64,000 bases of DNA from the NCBI RefSeq assembly GCF_000378045.1, contig NZ_KB899090.1, positions 186,001-250,000 of the forward strand, written 5' to 3'. How positions within the stretch are numbered: the first letter of the stretch is position 1; each line of letters starts with the position of its first letter. Position numbers and translations under genes: made by a program. Shown in pieces: positions 18,711 through 27,581 of the stretch. This DNA comes from Marinobacterium rhizophilum DSM 18822 (GTDB lineage: Bacteria > Pseudomonadota > Gammaproteobacteria > Pseudomonadales > Balneatricaceae). The notes beneath the pieces were generated by a model, which was given only the letters and a program-made list of their open reading frames with translations, was not told where the DNA came from and searched no databases.

Positions 18711-18914
18711 ATGGGCACCAAAATTCGTGTCGATCAAGTCCCTGCGGACGATATCGAAGACTGGGACGACGACTTTGAAGACCGGGACACAAGCACCCGT
18801 GGCAAAAAGATCAGCTACAACAGTAAAAAGCGTCGTCAGATAGAAGAGCGTATGGAAGAACGGCTGCTGGCTCGCCAGATCAGCAGCGGCTACGACGATA
18901 ACCTTTACGAGTAA
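18711..18914 (+). CDS. PA3496-family small protein, copy 2
   Basis: A 67-aa paralogue of the gene 400 bp upstream: an acidic N-terminus (DDIEDWDDDFEDRD) followed by the basic helix SKKRRQIEERMEERLLARQ and an acidic tail. The pattern of (K/R)RRxIEexxEERxLxxQI is shared between the two. GAGAG lies a few bases before the ATG. The function is not known. Confidence 0.8.
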   Translation: MGTKIRVDQVPADDIEDWDDDFEDRDTSTRGKKISYNSKKRRQIEERMEERLLARQISSGYDDNLYE

Positions 18915-19337
18915 GCGCTCACCCGCTGGCCACGCACTGGCGTCCCGGCAAGCGGTTCTGCCAGTACCCGCTCATCGCCCGGGTCTCGTGTAGCGTCCTG
19001 CGCATTGCCGGACCTATACGTGGGTACCAGTGCTCAACATTGTTGCTTCCCAGCGCTCGCCACACCGGCATAGTTTCGGTTATGCTAGATGAGCACGGGT
19101 GTTGTCTGATTCATAGAGCCGAGGTCTTTCTCCAGCGAGCTTGTCCACTCATTGATCAGTTCCCGTGCACCTGCTGTGTTTCCTGCACTCCGCTCGACAA
19201 GCCTCCTTAACCACCGTGGCGCACCTCAATGCCCATAGCGTATCCATGTCGCCATTATCACTAGCGCCGAATCCGGCTCGCACCCGGGGTCCTGTTTATC
19301 GTAAACTTCGGCGGTCTGAATCCCAGCTGGAACTCCC
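18915..19337. other. Region between PA3496 copy 2 and yejK
   Basis: About 420 bp without a supported gene. The open frame on the plus strand covering 19165-19392 runs into yejK out of frame and has no family signal. No terminator or RNA gene was recognised. Confidence 0.4.
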
Positions 19338-20378
19338 ATGGAACTACAGAAAGTCGCCATCCGATCCCTGGCCCGCGCCGCAGGCGAGCTGACGGCGCTT
19401 GATCCGCAAGCGCCCCTGGTACAACAACTGTTTGAAGCCGTCAGTGGCAGCTTTGGCCGCCGTTCGGCCCTGACACACGGTGCCTTTGCCGACGATACGA
19501 TGTATGAACATCCCTTCACGGCTGCGCTGCTGCCTTTGGCCGGTGACAGCCCCAGCGATGCGGACTTCGAGACACTTGCCGATGTCAGCCTGGCCGCACT
19601 GCTGGATAGCGCACAGCCCGACCAACCGGCCGACGCCTGCGACAGCCAGGTCATTTTTCTGCTCTATCAAAGTGACCGCTATCACTACCTGCTGCTCGCA
19701 CTGCTGGAGCATGAGACACGCCTGAGCCTGGACGCCAACCTGCAACCCATCCAGACTGAGGTACTTGCCGCTGAACGCCTGGTCCAGGCCCTGCGCATTA
19801 ACCTGACGCGCCTCGGCCGAAGCCAGGACAGTTACCTGAGCTTCGTACCAGGCAAGCGCAACGGTAGCATCGGCCAGGACTTCCCAACGGCACTGGGCTG
19901 CAGCCAGGCGATTCCGGCCAGCCAGAGTACCCGCGAACTGATCCGCGCCACCCGTGACTTCTGCAACCAGAACGCACTGCACGAGCGCAAGGATGAAGTG
20001 GTCGAAGATGTCGTCAACTATCTGGAACAACAGCGGGGCGAGCAGCGTCATGCGTCGCTGAATGAAGTAGAGCGCCTGTTCGATGCCTATATCCCGCCCA
20101 GCGAAGATTCGGCACCAGGCTCGAGTTTCGGCGAATTTGCCAATACCGAGCCCTACCAGGTCAGCCAGGAATTCCAACCCCACCGTGGCACCCTGAAGGC
20201 GCTCAGCAAGGTCAAGACCAAGTCGGATAACTGGCAGCTGGATTTCGCCCGCCGCTCCCTGGGGCCCCAGGGCTCGGACCGCGATATCCTGTTCGACGAA
20301 CAGGGGCAGACCTTGACCCTGCGTCGCCTGCCGACGCGAGTGATTCAAACCATCCGCGACGCCCTGGAGCAGGAATAA
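19338..20378 (+). CDS. yejK: Nucleoid-associated protein YejK/NdpA
   Basis: A 346-aa cytoplasmic nucleoid protein of the 37-kDa NdpA family. Family-wide features visible are the N-terminal IRSLARAAGELTALDP region, QVIFLLYQSDRYHYLLLALLEH, a middle DLSYLSF-like segment (LGRSQDSYLSFVPGKRNGSIGQDF) and the C-terminal block SFGEFANTEPYQVSQEF...RGTLKALSKVKTKSDNW, which aligns with E. coli YejK. Family members bind DNA and colocalise with the nucleoid; the Pseudomonas relative has been linked to DNA topology, and the exact role here is not shown. The start codon ATG 19338 is preceded by a weak site. Confidence 0.9.
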   Translation: MELQKVAIRSLARAAGELTALDPQAPLVQQLFEAVSGSFGRRSALTHGAFADDTMYEHPFTAALLPLAGDSPSDADFETLADVSLAALLDSAQPDQPADACDSQVIFLLYQSDRYHYLLLALLEHETRLSLDANLQPIQTEVLAAERLVQALRINLTRLGRSQDSYLSFVPGKRNGSIGQDFPTALGCSQAIPASQSTRELIRATRDFCNQNALHERKDEVVEDVVNYLEQQRGEQRHASLNEVERLFDAYIPPSEDSAPGSSFGEFANTEPYQVSQEFQPHRGTLKALSKVKTKSDNWQLDFARRSLGPQGSDRDILFDEQGQTLTLRRLPTRVIQTIRDALEQE

Positions 20379-20427
20379 CGCAAACGCGCAGCGAATCTCT
20401 CAATGCATGCGACCCGGCGGTCGGCGA

Positions 20428-21183
20428 TCAGGCCAAGCCTGGGCCTGCAGGGCGCCGGTCGAGACCACACACCCGGTTGCGACCTTCGCGCTTTGACCAG
20501 TACAGCCGTTCGTCCGCGCGCTGCAACAACACAGAGGCCGCCTCACCGCGACGCAACTCCGACACACCAAAACTGGCGGTGACCGGTCGGCCAATGCCAA
20601 AGTCCGCATCACTGAGTATCTGGCGCATTCGCTCCGCCACCTCCCGCGCCATGGCACCGTCGGTTTCGGTCGCGATGAGCATAAACTCTTCTCCGCCGGT
20701 GCGGGCGAGATGGTCTACCTCACGAACCGCTTTGAGCATCAGCGTCGCCACCTGGCGCAGCACCGCATCACCCACGGGGTGGCCGTGGGTATCGTTGATC
20801 TGTTTAAAGTTATCGATATCGAACAAAATCACCGACAGCGGCCGCCGAAAACGCTGCGCACGGCCTGCTTCCTGTGCCAGCAGCCCCTGAACATGACGAT
20901 GGTTGATCAGCCCGGTCAGGCCGTCGGTCGAGCTTTCGCGCACAAGAATGGCCAGCTCACGAAAACGGCGTACCGCAAAGATCCCGATATAGATCGGCAG
21001 GAATAACCCCAGCGAGAACAGCATGTCATCGAGATCAACGGCTTCATAGGCCCGACTGAAAGCGTACAGCCTTTCGCTCAGATCCAGTCGGCTGACAGCA
21101 TAAAAAATGATCAGCAAGAGCAGACAACTGAGCAAAAACTCACGCAGCCAGCGACGCTTGTTCAAGTACTTGTGATTATCCAA
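20428..21183 (-). CDS. Diguanylate cyclase with two-helix membrane anchor
   Basis: A 251-aa protein: two hydrophobic helices (about 14-32 and 54-70) flanking a short loop, then a GGDEF domain (about 85-240) with DIDNFKQINDTHGHPVGDAVL and the active-site TGGEEF. The RxxD I-site is present (REVD, five residues before GGEEF), so unlike the cyclase at 11338 this one should be feedback-inhibited by c-di-GMP. The short loop leaves little room for a periplasmic sensor. It is convergent with yejK. Confidence 0.9.
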   Translation of the reverse strand: MDNHKYLNKRRWLREFLLSCLLLLIIFYAVSRLDLSERLYAFSRAYEAVDLDDMLFSLGLFLPIYIGIFAVRRFRELAILVRESSTDGLTGLINHRHVQGLLAQEAGRAQRFRRPLSVILFDIDNFKQINDTHGHPVGDAVLRQVATLMLKAVREVDHLARTGGEEFMLIATETDGAMAREVAERMRQILSDADFGIGRPVTASFGVSELRRGEAASVLLQRADERLYWSKREGRNRVCGLDRRPAGPGLA

Positions 21184-21399
21184 CGAGGACTATCCAGCTC
21201 GGATGAGAGTACGGCACAAGCAGCCATTGTAAGGACGGCACTGACCCTAAACAACAAGAACGTCGCAATTGAAAGACAGTTATCCACGCAGGTTTCCTGA
21301 ACGCCGCGCGATTCATGCCGCATAGTGCTCAGGAGCGAATGATCAGGAAGTGGGGCCGTCCTGCAGCCACACGCCCCGGTCAATAAGTGCTGGCGAATA

Positions 21400-21423
21400 A
21401 GGCCCTGTCGAGAAACAGGGCCT
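21400..21423 (-). terminator. Probable terminator after trhO
   Basis: Perfect 9-bp stem aggccctgt (21400-21408) with acagggcct (21415-21423) and a six-base loop. On the minus strand it is followed by TATTC, a weak T tract. Confidence 0.55.
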
Positions 21424-21438
21424 GAGACAAATCAACGG

Positions 21439-22422
21439 TCAGGAAGACTGCTGTGCCTGGCGCTCGCGCAACGCCTTTTTCTCGTCCTTGCGCTTGCGAA
21501 TGGCCTTGGCCGCATCGGCGCCCAGGTGCTCTTCGCCGCGCTGCCTGGCGAGTCTTACCTGCAATTCCCGCTGTGCATAACGGCTGCGTTGTTCATCGGA
21601 CAGCGCATCAAAACAATGCGGACAACTCACACCGGCCATGTATTTTTCGCTTTCCATGTCAGCCTGGGTAATGGGTAAACGACAGGCATGGCATTGCTCA
21701 AAACTACCGCGTTCCAGGTCATGATTGACCGTGACCCGATTATCGAACACAAAGCACTCGCCCCGCCACAACGACGACTCCTGCGGCACCTCCTCCAGGT
21801 ATTTGAGAATGCCGCCCTCAAGGTGATAGACCTCGTCAAAACCCTGCTCCTTCAGGTAGGCGGTGGATTTCTCGCATCGAATGCCGCCGGTACAGAACAT
21901 GGCGACCTTGGTATGTTTCGCGGGGTCAAGATTCTGCTGGACGAACTCGGGAAATTCACGAAAGGTCTTGGTCAGCGGATTCACCGCGCGCTCGAATGTG
22001 CCAATCTGCACTTCATAGTCGTTGCGCGTATCGATTACCACCACGTCCGGGTCCGCGATCAGGCTGTTCCAGTCCTGGGGCTTCACATAGGTCCCCACCA
22101 CCTGGCGCGGATCTATGCCCTCGACGCCCATGGTAACGATCTCTTTTTTCAGCTTGACCTTGGTGCGGTAAAACGGCATCTCTTCGTTAAACGATTCCTT
22201 GTGCGACAGGTCTGCCAGCCGCGGATCCGAACGCAACCACGCCAGTACGGCATCGATCCCCTGGCGTGAACCGGCCACGGTACCATTCACACCCTCGCGG
22301 GCCAGCAGCAGAGTGCCGCGCACCCCGTTGGCCTCCATCACATCGTGCAGGGGCTGGCGCATGGACTCGAAGTCCTCAAGGGTCGCAAACTTATACAGGG
22401 CACAAACAACAAACTGAGTCAT
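21439..22422 (-). CDS. trhO: tRNA uridine(34) hydroxylase TrhO (rhodanese family)
   Basis: A 327-aa member of the YceA/TrhO family, which makes 5-hydroxyuridine at the wobble position of certain tRNAs. It has an N-terminal acylphosphatase-like domain (about 1-100), then a rhodanese domain (about 113-215) with the active-site loop [14 protein letters not shown] (Cys177, Cys183), and a C-terminal zinc-ribbon-like part (CHACRLPI...VSCPHCF) followed by a basic tail. The start at ATG 22422 is fixed by GGAAATGAT upstream and by homology at [12 protein letters not shown]. Confidence 0.92.
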   Translation of the reverse strand: MTQFVVCALYKFATLEDFESMRQPLHDVMEANGVRGTLLLAREGVNGTVAGSRQGIDAVLAWLRSDPRLADLSHKESFNEEMPFYRTKVKLKKEIVTMGVEGIDPRQVVGTYVKPQDWNSLIADPDVVVIDTRNDYEVQIGTFERAVNPLTKTFREFPEFVQQNLDPAKHTKVAMFCTGGIRCEKSTAYLKEQGFDEVYHLEGGILKYLEEVPQESSLWRGECFVFDNRVTVNHDLERGSFEQCHACRLPITQADMESEKYMAGVSCPHCFDALSDEQRSRYAQRELQVRLARQRGEEHLGADAAKAIRKRKDEKKALRERQAQQSS

Positions 22423-22777
22423 ATCATTTCCATCGTGCGGTCCGGGGCGTAAGCCCGGAGCAGGGTTAAACAGGCGACGCATTATACCAAACTGGCGCCA
22501 AACCACGATGCCTTCGAGGCGCTAAGCGCCATGCAAAAGTCCGAAAGCCCCCGGCGCAAATCCGGTACTGAACTTTTGCCCGCGCAATGACTCTACTAAG
22601 ACGGATCAAGCATTCCCTGGGATCAGGGGGTGGTTGGTCCTATCATCAGCCGGCGCCCCCGGTGCCTGTGGGACGTCGGCTGACTTTATTGCACCTGCAT
22701 ACCTTGCAGCAGATGCACCAGCTTTCATTTTAAGCCAACCCCGTAACGGCTCCCCGCTCTGCTGACCCGCTATTCAA
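22423..22777. other. Intergenic region upstream of trhO and the repeat element
   Basis: Together with the adjacent repeat it forms a 617-bp gap between the divergent trhO and hisC. Short G/C-rich inverted segments occur around 22620-22690, but I cannot assign a gene, RNA or regulatory element. Confidence 0.35.
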
Positions 22778-22958
22778 CAGGCTGCTAGCAGCCTGTCGGA
22801 CTTACCACTGATCTACTGCGGAAAAGCCGAATTTAGTCATTTTATGTACTCTTTTTTGTTAAATAGAACCACTATTCGCCTCAAAAGAGCTCAAAAACTG
22901 CCGCAAATCGGTCTTTACCTCGCTACGATCGGCCAAGCCCGACAGGCCGCTAGGCCTG
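22778..22958. repeat. Palindrome-ended dispersed repeat, copy 1
   Basis: A ~181-bp element. At the left is the perfect 18-bp palindrome caggctgctagcagcctg (22778-22795), continuing into TCGGACTT; at the right is a decayed copy of the same palindrome (22943-22958). The inner ends form terminal inverted repeats (cagcctgtcggactt against the complement of aagcccgacagg). Positions 22789-22952 match 42483-42646 with seven differences in 164 bases and no gaps. It has no coding capacity, so it resembles a MITE-like non-autonomous element. Confidence 0.85.
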
Positions 22959-23039
22959 CGCCCGACCAACCTGTTATGCTAGTCGCCAATCCAAGTATCG
23001 CCACGGCGCCCTCTCAACCCATCCTGTGAAAGCACTGCA

Positions 23040-24110
23040 ATGAGCAAATTCTGGAGTGACGCGATCAAGCACCTGGTTCCCTATGTACCGGGAGAACAGC
23101 CCAAAGATCTGCAGATCGTCAAACTGAATACCAACGAAAACCCGTACCCTCCCTCGCCCCGCGTCATGCAGACACTGCAGAATTTCGAATTCGGGCGGCT
23201 GCGCCTGTATCCCGATCCCGATGCCCGGGCTCTGAAGCAGGCTCTGGCGGACTACCACGGTGTCGCGCGGGACAACATCTTTGTCGGCAACGGCTCCGAT
23301 GAAGTGCTGGCGCATACCTTTATGGCCTTCTTCCGCCAGAGTGCGCCACTGCTGATGCCCAATATCAGCTACAGCTTTTACGATGTGTACTGCAATCTGT
23401 ACGACATTCAGTACCAGGAAGTGCCACTGCGCGAAGATTTCAGCATCTGCCTGGATGACTACAGTCAGACCAACGGCGGCATCATTTTCGCCAACCCCAA
23501 CGCTCCCACCGGCTGTATCCTGAGTCTGGACGAAATTGAACAGCTGCTGCAGCGCAATACTGAATCGGTTGTGGTGGTCGACGAAGCCTACGTCGATTTT
23601 GGTGCCCAGAGCGCCGTTGCCCTGACGCAACGCTACGACAATCTGCTGGTGGTACAGACCTTCTCCAAGTCACGCTCCCTGGCAGGACTGCGTATCGGCT
23701 TTGCCATTGGACATCCAGACCTGATCGACGGACTGGAGCGGGTCAAGAACAGCTTCAACTCCTACCCGCTGGATATGCTCGCCATCAGCGCCGGTGTCGC
23801 TGCGCTTGAGGATGAAGACTACTTTCGCAGCACGACTGATCGCATCATTGCCACCCGCGAATGGACCTGCAACGAACTCCACGCCCTGGGGTTCGTCGTG
23901 CTGCCCTCGGGCACCAACTTCGTCTTCGCACAGCACCGTTATCTGGAAGGTGCCGAGTTGATGGGGTACCTGCGCGCCAACGGTCTGCTGGTGCGTCACT
24001 TCAGCCGACCGCTGATCAGCAACCACCTGCGCATAAGCATTGGCACCGATGCCGAGATGCAGCAGCTGATCGAAACCCTCGGCAAGCATCCGGACATCAT
24101 CCGCCTCTGA
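23040..24110 (+). CDS. hisC: Histidinol-phosphate aminotransferase
   Basis: A 356-aa fold-type I PLP aminotransferase that converts imidazole-acetol phosphate to histidinol phosphate in histidine synthesis. Features: LNTNENPYPPSPRV near the N-terminus, GNGSDEVL, ANPNAPTGC, VVDEAYVDF, and the PLP-binding Lys210 in TFSKSRSLAGLRIGF, then HLRISIGT near the C-terminus. It stands alone rather than in a his operon, with the repeat element 82 bp upstream of its start, which may contribute to or separate its promoter. Confidence 0.94.
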   Translation: MSKFWSDAIKHLVPYVPGEQPKDLQIVKLNTNENPYPPSPRVMQTLQNFEFGRLRLYPDPDARALKQALADYHGVARDNIFVGNGSDEVLAHTFMAFFRQSAPLLMPNISYSFYDVYCNLYDIQYQEVPLREDFSICLDDYSQTNGGIIFANPNAPTGCILSLDEIEQLLQRNTESVVVVDEAYVDFGAQSAVALTQRYDNLLVVQTFSKSRSLAGLRIGFAIGHPDLIDGLERVKNSFNSYPLDMLAISAGVAALEDEDYFRSTTDRIIATREWTCNELHALGFVVLPSGTNFVFAQHRYLEGAELMGYLRANGLLVRHFSRPLISNHLRISIGTDAEMQQLIETLGKHPDIIRL

Positions 24111-24137
24111 ACGGCAAAGGGACGCGCCGACTGAACG

Positions 24138-25112
24138 TTATTCGAGCACGCTATTGCGTTGCAGGCTGCCATCGGGGGCCAGTTCGAAACGATCATAGTC
24201 GGCCGCAAGCCACAGGTCGCCCGAGTAGCCTGCACGCGCCTCTTGCTCCAGCCGCGCCAGCGGCAAGCCTCGAGCGCCACCCTGCTGATAGCGCGGGCTG
24301 AAATGAGTCAGAATCAGGTGCGGCAGTGCCAGCGACTGGGCAAAGCCCGCAACCTGCGCTGCGCTGGAATGCATCGGCGCTGACCCGATCCGGATCAGCG
24401 TTTCAGCGTCATAGGTTGCCTCGTGTACCAGCAGGTCGATATCCCTGCAGGCCTTGCGCAAGCATTCCGGACTATCGTTGTCACCGCCAATCACCAGCCG
24501 CCGTGCACGCCATGCAGGCTGGGTGTAATCCTCACTCCTCGCCAAACCGCCGCCGGCCAGCGGTACAGCCTCACCCCGCTGCAGCGCACCCCAGAGGGGG
24601 CCGCGGGGAATTGCATCACGCTCGAGGCAATCAACCCGTAACCGGCGTGGCACCCCACGTTCGACAAAGCGGTAAGCGAAACTCGGTACCCGGTGTGACA
24701 GTGGCCAGGCCGACACCTCGAAGTCGTCGAGCTCAAACCCGGCTGGCAGCCGGGTCACGTCAATAAACTCCAGCGGATAATCAAGATGTAGCGCCGTGCT
24801 GGTAAAGACCGCCTGCAGATAGTCCCAGATGGGGGCCGGAGCGATGAGCGTCAGCGCCTCGCGGCGGCCATTGAGCTGCGCCGACGCCAGCAGACCCGGC
24901 AGGCCATAGCAGTGGTCGCCGTGCACGTGCGTGATGCAGATGGCCCGCAACCGCAGCACCGATAACGGCGTGCGCAGCAGCCGGTGCTGGGTGCCTTCAC
25001 CACAGTCGACCAGCACCCAGTCGCGCCGCCGGGGCAACGACAGCGCCACCCCCGACACATTGCGTTGCCGGGTGGGCGCGCCGGACGAGGTCCCAAGAAA
25101 TATCAGCTGCAT
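24138..25112 (-). CDS. rnz: Ribonuclease Z
   Basis: A 324-aa metallo-beta-lactamase nuclease that trims tRNA 3' ends. The zinc motif THVHGDH is at 61-67, with LIFLGTSSGAPTRQRNVSG at the N-terminus, further ligands in PLSHRVPSFAYR and DLLVHEATYD, and the C-terminal LILTHFSPRY. I chose ATG 25112, where homology begins. The gene is convergent with hisC (27-bp gap). Confidence 0.92.
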   Translation of the reverse strand: MQLIFLGTSSGAPTRQRNVSGVALSLPRRRDWVLVDCGEGTQHRLLRTPLSVLRLRAICITHVHGDHCYGLPGLLASAQLNGRREALTLIAPAPIWDYLQAVFTSTALHLDYPLEFIDVTRLPAGFELDDFEVSAWPLSHRVPSFAYRFVERGVPRRLRVDCLERDAIPRGPLWGALQRGEAVPLAGGGLARSEDYTQPAWRARRLVIGGDNDSPECLRKACRDIDLLVHEATYDAETLIRIGSAPMHSSAAQVAGFAQSLALPHLILTHFSPRYQQGGARGLPLARLEQEARAGYSGDLWLAADYDRFELAPDGSLQRNSVLE

Positions 25113-25477
25113 AGGTGGTGGATTCCAGGGTTGCCGTCGCGCGCCACAGGCCGCGCGCTGATCCTGCCAGAATGCCGTGCAATGGCGCAATCCTGCACGC
25201 CGGCGCAGCGTGCGGCATCCGGGCCGGCTTCACCCTTTTCTTTTACCTGATACACCATCGGCCGGCAAATTAACCCGCAACCCCTGTTAAGGACCGGCCT
25301 GCCGCTGATCTGCGCGGTTCTGTTACTGGACTGGCCCCCTGAGCCGAAACGCTTGATAACGTCGGGCGTTATCCACACAGGATCGAAACCTGCCTGCCAG
25401 AGCGCGCGGAGCAAGGTTTGAAAAATGAATTGTCTGGCAGGACACTCGGTTCAGCCGCCCTGCCCTTGCATCACCGG
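25113..25477. other. Gap between rnz and speC
   Basis: About 365 bp. Both flanking genes run on the minus strand, so this should contain the speC 3' region and the rnz promoter. I see no hairpin-plus-T terminator and no convincing gene. Confidence 0.35.
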
Positions 25478-26647
25478 TTAGGCAACGTAGTATTTCAGCG
25501 GCGGAAAACCGTTGAACTCAATTGAGCTGTAACTGGTGGTGTAGGCGCCGGTGGAAAACCAGTACAACCGGTCACCCATCTCCAGTGACAACGGTAGCTG
25601 ATAGCGATAGCTTTCATACATGATGTCCACACTGTCGCACGTGGGCCCGGCCAGTATAACCTCTTCAAATTCAGCCGCAGGGTCTTCATCCCGCTCACTG
25701 GCCAGCGGGTACTTGATGGCTTCATCCAGGGTCTCGATCAGGCCATTGAATTTGCCCACATCGGTAAATACCCAGCGCTCCAGCGCCGTGGCGGACTTGC
25801 GTGAAATCAGTACGACCTCAGACACCAGAATGCCGGCATCACCGACCAGCGAGCGGCCCGGTTCCAGAATGATCTCGGGGACCTCATCACCGAAATCTTC
25901 CTGCAGAAAACGCGTAATCTCCTGCACATACACCGCAAACTCATTGGCTTTGTGCAGATAGCTGGCCGGAAACCCGCCGCCCATATTGATCATTTTCAGC
26001 CCGATACCGTATTCGCTCAGCAGGCGCTCAAAGATAAACTTGACCTTGGCAATGGCGCCGTCCCAGACATCGATATCCCGCTGCTGCGAGCCGACATGAA
26101 ACGACACGCCCCAGGGCACCAGACCAAGATCCCGGGCCAGCACGGCCAGCTCCATCGCCATTTCCGGATTGCAGCCAAACTTGCGCGACAGCGGCCAGTC
26201 GGCGCCCTCTGAACCTTCGGTCAGTACCCGAATATAAACGCGGGATCCCGGCGCCTGCTCGGCAATATTGCGCAGATCCGCCTCCGAATCAGTGGCATAC
26301 AACCGCACACCCTTGTCATAGAAGTAACGGATATCCCGCGCCTTCTTGATCGTGTTGCCAAAGCTCATGCGCGAGGGCTCAACGCCATGCTTCATGACCT
26401 TGTCCAGCTCATAAATAGAGGCGATATCGAAATTTGAGCCCAGCTGTGCCAGCAACGCGATGACTTCATCGGCCGGATTCGCCTTCACCGCATAGAACAC
26501 CCGGGCGTAATCGAAGCCCTGCACCAGCTGCGTGTATTTCTGGCGAATATTGTCCAGATCAATCACCAGACAGGGGGTGTCCTTGCTATCGGCAATCGCC
26601 TTGGCACGTTGCCACTGTTCGGGGCTGATATGTTCTGGCAGCTTCAT
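25478..26647 (-). CDS. speC: Ornithine decarboxylase, fold-type III (SpeC-like)
   Basis: A 389-aa PLP decarboxylase of the alanine-racemase fold, the eukaryote-like ornithine/lysine decarboxylase found in Pseudomonas as SpeC, making putrescine (or cadaverine). The PLP Lys55 is in VFYAVKANP, followed by GSNFDIASIYELDKVM, the HVGSQQRD loop, MINMGGGFPA, ILEPGRSLVGDAG, and the active-site Cys in GPTCDSVDIMYE. The sequence follows Pseudomonas SpeC closely end to end. The substrate preference between ornithine and lysine cannot be read directly. ATG 26647 and GTG 26659 are alternative starts. Confidence 0.9.
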   Translation of the reverse strand: MKLPEHISPEQWQRAKAIADSKDTPCLVIDLDNIRQKYTQLVQGFDYARVFYAVKANPADEVIALLAQLGSNFDIASIYELDKVMKHGVEPSRMSFGNTIKKARDIRYFYDKGVRLYATDSEADLRNIAEQAPGSRVYIRVLTEGSEGADWPLSRKFGCNPEMAMELAVLARDLGLVPWGVSFHVGSQQRDIDVWDGAIAKVKFIFERLLSEYGIGLKMINMGGGFPASYLHKANEFAVYVQEITRFLQEDFGDEVPEIILEPGRSLVGDAGILVSEVVLISRKSATALERWVFTDVGKFNGLIETLDEAIKYPLASERDEDPAAEFEEVILAGPTCDSVDIMYESYRYQLPLSLEMGDRLYWFSTGAYTTSYSSIEFNGFPPLKYYVA

Positions 26648-26737
26648 CTGGTACGGCACCTCTCAATAGACGATGGTCAGGGCCACAATCATGCAACTGG
26701 CGAGCAGATCGTTTGCTCCATGCCACCTGGGCCCCAT

Positions 26738-26778
26738 AAAAAAGAACCCGCAGTGATGGCATCAGCGCGGGCTCTTTT
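26738..26778 (-). terminator. Terminator after the CBS-domain gene
   Basis: A 12-bp stem with one mismatch (aaaagaacccgc 26740-26751 with gcgggctctttt 26767-26778), followed on the minus strand by T-rich sequence. It lies 80 bp past the stop of the CBS gene and 90 bp before speC, so it should separate the two. Confidence 0.85.
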
Positions 26779-26857
26779 CTGAATTTTCGCGGAGTATAGA
26801 GCAATGAGATCAGGGCGCAAATCTTTTCGCCACTGCGGGCAAATCTCCCCCGCTCGT

Positions 26858-27460
26858 TTAGAGCCCACCACCGTGGGCTACGATCTTTTCAATCTCGGCA
26901 AACGTCTTGGCCTCGTACATCACATCGAAACTGACCTTGAGCAGGCGCGAAATATCACTGGCCGAGATGACACCCCGTACCCGCTTCACGCCGGCATAGC
27001 CCTCATCGATCACCACGACGTGCTGCTCACCGGATCCCTGCATGGTGAGCATCAAGTCACCAATGGTGGCATCGGCAACCTGATCAAAGGTGAGACAGCG
27101 AATACTGGCTCTATCCAGCATGATATGGCGCACCTGCACATCAGTCCTGGCAATGCCGCTCTTGTGCGCATATGCCATGGCCCGGGTACCGGCAATGTCG
27201 CGGGCTGTAATCACGCCGGCAAACTGCTCCTTGTCATCAAGCACAAATAACATGCGTACATGCTGGCTTTTCATCCATTCCAGCGCTTCGTCGACGCCAA
27301 GCTGTGCCGACACGGTAACCGGCGCCGTCTCGACAAAATCGGTCATGGCTTCCAGCGCGGGACTGCGCAGGGTGTAGGGGGGGCGAACCTGGGTGGGCGA
27401 AAGCAGGTGGTCGACGCCTGACATGTCCTGCACTCTCAAATGACGAAATTCCTGAAACAT
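26858..27460 (-). CDS. CBS-domain protein
   Basis: A 200-aa cytoplasmic protein with a tandem CBS pair (Bateman module). The first CBS is about residues 50-105 (VSAQLGVDEALEWMKSQHVRMLFVLDDKEQFAGVITARDI); the second is about 120-185 (ADATIGDLMLTMQGSGEQHVVVIDEGYAGVKRVRGVISASDI). No enzymatic partner domain is present. Such stand-alone CBS proteins bind adenine nucleotides, and the partner here is unknown. The start is ATG 27460 with AGGAACGC upstream. It is 121 bp downstream of phzF on the same strand. Confidence 0.85.
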   Translation of the reverse strand: MFQEFRHLRVQDMSGVDHLLSPTQVRPPYTLRSPALEAMTDFVETAPVTVSAQLGVDEALEWMKSQHVRMLFVLDDKEQFAGVITARDIAGTRAMAYAHKSGIARTDVQVRHIMLDRASIRCLTFDQVADATIGDLMLTMQGSGEQHVVVIDEGYAGVKRVRGVISASDISRLLKVSFDVMYEAKTFAEIEKIVAHGGGL

Positions 27461-27581
27461 AAGCGTTCCTACTGCAATTGTTCTTATAGACGCTAGACAA
27501 AGCATAGCGAGTTTAAGAGCATATTTCATCGCGTAAAATGACCTGCAGCGGGCCACTGGCCGATAAGCCTGCCAACTTTTC

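Noticed and set aside
18380-18843. Plus-strand frames between and across the PA3496-type genes
   Set aside because: They overlap the second gene out of frame and include low-complexity Pro/Gly/Ala stretches from the C-rich repeats.
25103-25414. Minus-strand frame of 103 codons upstream of rnz
   Set aside because: Overlaps the start of rnz out of frame and has no recognisable features.
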